A DNA stretch of 33,299 nucleotides from Chloroflexota bacterium (GTDB lineage: Bacteria; Chloroflexota; Dormibacteria; Aeolococcales; Aeolococcaceae). Shown here piece by piece: positions 32,399 to 33,299 of this stretch. A program made the position numbers and the translations under genes. Position 1 is the stretch's first letter; every line of letters starts with the position of its first letter. The notes below the pieces were generated by a model, which was not told the DNA's origin, did no database searches, and saw only the letters and a list, made by a program, of their open reading frames with translations. Where the stretch lies: NCBI GenBank assembly GCA_003491925.1, contig DNAU01000266.1:1-33299 (forward strand), written 5' to 3'.

Positions 32399-33299
32399 AT
32401 GCTCCGCTTCCTGACCGCCGGGGAGTCGCACGGTTCCCAGCTCACCGTCATCGTCGAGGGCCTGCCCGCCGGTCTCCGCCTCGATGCCCGGCGCGACATC
32501 GACCCCCATCTGCGCCGGCGCCAGGGCGGGTACGGTCGGGGCAGGCGCCAGCAGATCGAGCAGGACCGGGCCGAGATCACGGCCGGGGTGCGCGGAGGTC
32601 TCACCCTCGGCTCCCCGGTCGCCCTGGTGATCGTCAACCGCGACTGGGTGAACTGGCGGGGCCCGATGCAGGTGACCGCGTCCGGCTTCAAACGCAAGCT
32701 GGTGACCCGGGTCCGCCCCGGCCACGCCGACCTCGCCGGGATGCTCAAGTACGGCCTCGAAGACGCCCGCGACGTCCTGGAACGGGCCAGCGCCCGGGAG
32801 ACCGCCGCGCGGGTCGCCGCGGGCGCGGTGGCGATGGCCCTGCTCGGGCGCCTCGGGGTGCGGGTCGGCTCCTGGGTGCAGCGGATCGGGGATGTCGCCA
32901 TCGATTGGCAGGAGGCGGTGGATCAGGCCGCGGTCGAGGCCTCTCCGGTGCGTTGCCCCGATCCGCTGGCATCGGAGCGGATGGTCGCCGCCATCGACGC
33001 CGCCCGTGAGCGCGGCGACACCCTGGGCGGCAGCGCGGTGGTCTCGGCGACCGGGGTTGTTGCCGGCCTTGGCAGCTACGCCCAATGGGACCGCAAGCTC
33101 GACGGCCTGATCGCCCAGGCCCTCTGCAGCATCCCCTCGGTCAAGGGGGTGGAGATCGGCGCCGCGGCGCTCGCCGCCCAATCGCCCGGCTCCGCGGTCC
33201 ACGACTCGCCCCGCTACGTCGCCGGCGAGGGGTTCCGCCATCTCACCAACCGCCAGGGAGGTCTGACCGGGGGGGTCACCGACGGCGAGCCGGTGTGGG
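32399..33299 (+). CDS. aroC: Chorismate synthase (5' part)
   Basis: The first 300 codons are present; the gene runs off the window. The enzyme makes chorismate from EPSP with reduced FMN, the last step of the shikimate pathway. MLRFLTAGESHGSQLTVIVE is the family start. The signatures RRRQGGYGRGRRQQIEQD, RPGHADLAGMLKY and ERASARETAARVAAGA follow, and the segment near the window edge is FRHLTNRQGGLTGGVTDGE. No Shine-Dalgarno sequence precedes ATG 32399, but it is the codon that opens the conserved start. It probably continues to aroK/aroB outside the window, as in many related lineages. Confidence 0.96.
   Translation, partial: MLRFLTAGESHGSQLTVIVEGLPAGLRLDARRDIDPHLRRRQGGYGRGRRQQIEQDRAEITAGVRGGLTLGSPVALVIVNRDWVNWRGPMQVTASGFKRKLVTRVRPGHADLAGMLKYGLEDARDVLERASARETAARVAAGAVAMALLGRLGVRVGSWVQRIGDVAIDWQEAVDQAAVEASPVRCPDPLASERMVAAIDAARERGDTLGGSAVVSATGVVAGLGSYAQWDRKLDGLIAQALCSIPSVKGVEIGAAALAAQSPGSAVHDSPRYVAGEGFRHLTNRQGGLTGGVTDGEPVW

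Noticed and set aside
29884..32901. 1005-codon minus-strand ORF opposite the PH, GT-C-like and aroC genes
   Set aside because: Shadow composition (runs of HHRR, GDQ and similar) and antisense to clear genes; long open antisense frames are expected at this GC content.

Overview
The window is about 33.3 kb of very GC-rich bacterial chromosome, almost entirely housekeeping and nearly all coded on the + strand. The first gene (end of pyrH) and the last (start of aroC) are cut by the window edges. Several traits suggest a Terrabacteria-type organism such as Chloroflexota, Candidatus Dormibacterota or a deep Actinomycetota lineage: the order pyrH-frr-uppS-cdsA-dxr-rseP-ispG, an archaeal/eukaryotic-type ProRS, the run alaS-...-ruvX-mltG-aroE-prepilin peptidase-...-aroC, TadE-type pseudopilins, a SigB/SigF-type sigma factor, and promoters that look leaderless. 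The lineage is an inference; no rRNA is present.

Layout. (1) 1-6871: a translation, lipid and isoprenoid block (pyrH, frr, uppS, cdsA, dxr, rseP, ispG). It makes and uses isoprenoid precursors (Dxr and IspG of the MEP pathway feeding UppS) beside CDP-diacylglycerol synthesis and a site-2 protease. A scarred 670-bp gap after cdsA holds an EAL-domain fragment and a minus-strand hypothetical ORF. (2) 6872-8614: a strongly palindromic spacer, then proS. (3) 8625-11048: two minus-strand paralogous membrane proteins with Pro-rich tails and WWDG motifs. (4) 11123-18337: rel (ppGpp synthetase/hydrolase) and hisS, separated by three pseudopilin-like genes (one TadG-like with a predicted beta-solenoid, two TadE-like). 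(5) 18522-20476: small membrane proteins, a degenerate RsbW-like anti-sigma candidate and a SigB/F-type sigma factor. (6) 20709-29878: alaS, an FtsA/PilM-superfamily protein, a large single-pass 'baseplate-J-like' protein, ruvX, mltG, aroE and a type IV prepilin peptidase, mostly overlapping or closely spaced. (7) 29950-33299: a bacterial PH-domain membrane protein, a GT-C-like membrane protein and the beginning of aroC.

The points most worth attention are: a recurrent TANNNT box 6-9 nt before start codons (proS, rel, hisS and both WWDG genes), which implies leaderless mRNAs; a 9-bp dyad exactly centred between the divergent rel and WWDG-gene -10 boxes; a cloverleaf-like element before proS; the FtsA-like plus J-like pair embedded with the peptidoglycan enzyme MltG; and an RsbW-like protein that lacks the usual catalytic Glu and the G1 box. 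I saw no tRNA, rRNA, CRISPR array, insertion sequence or replication origin.
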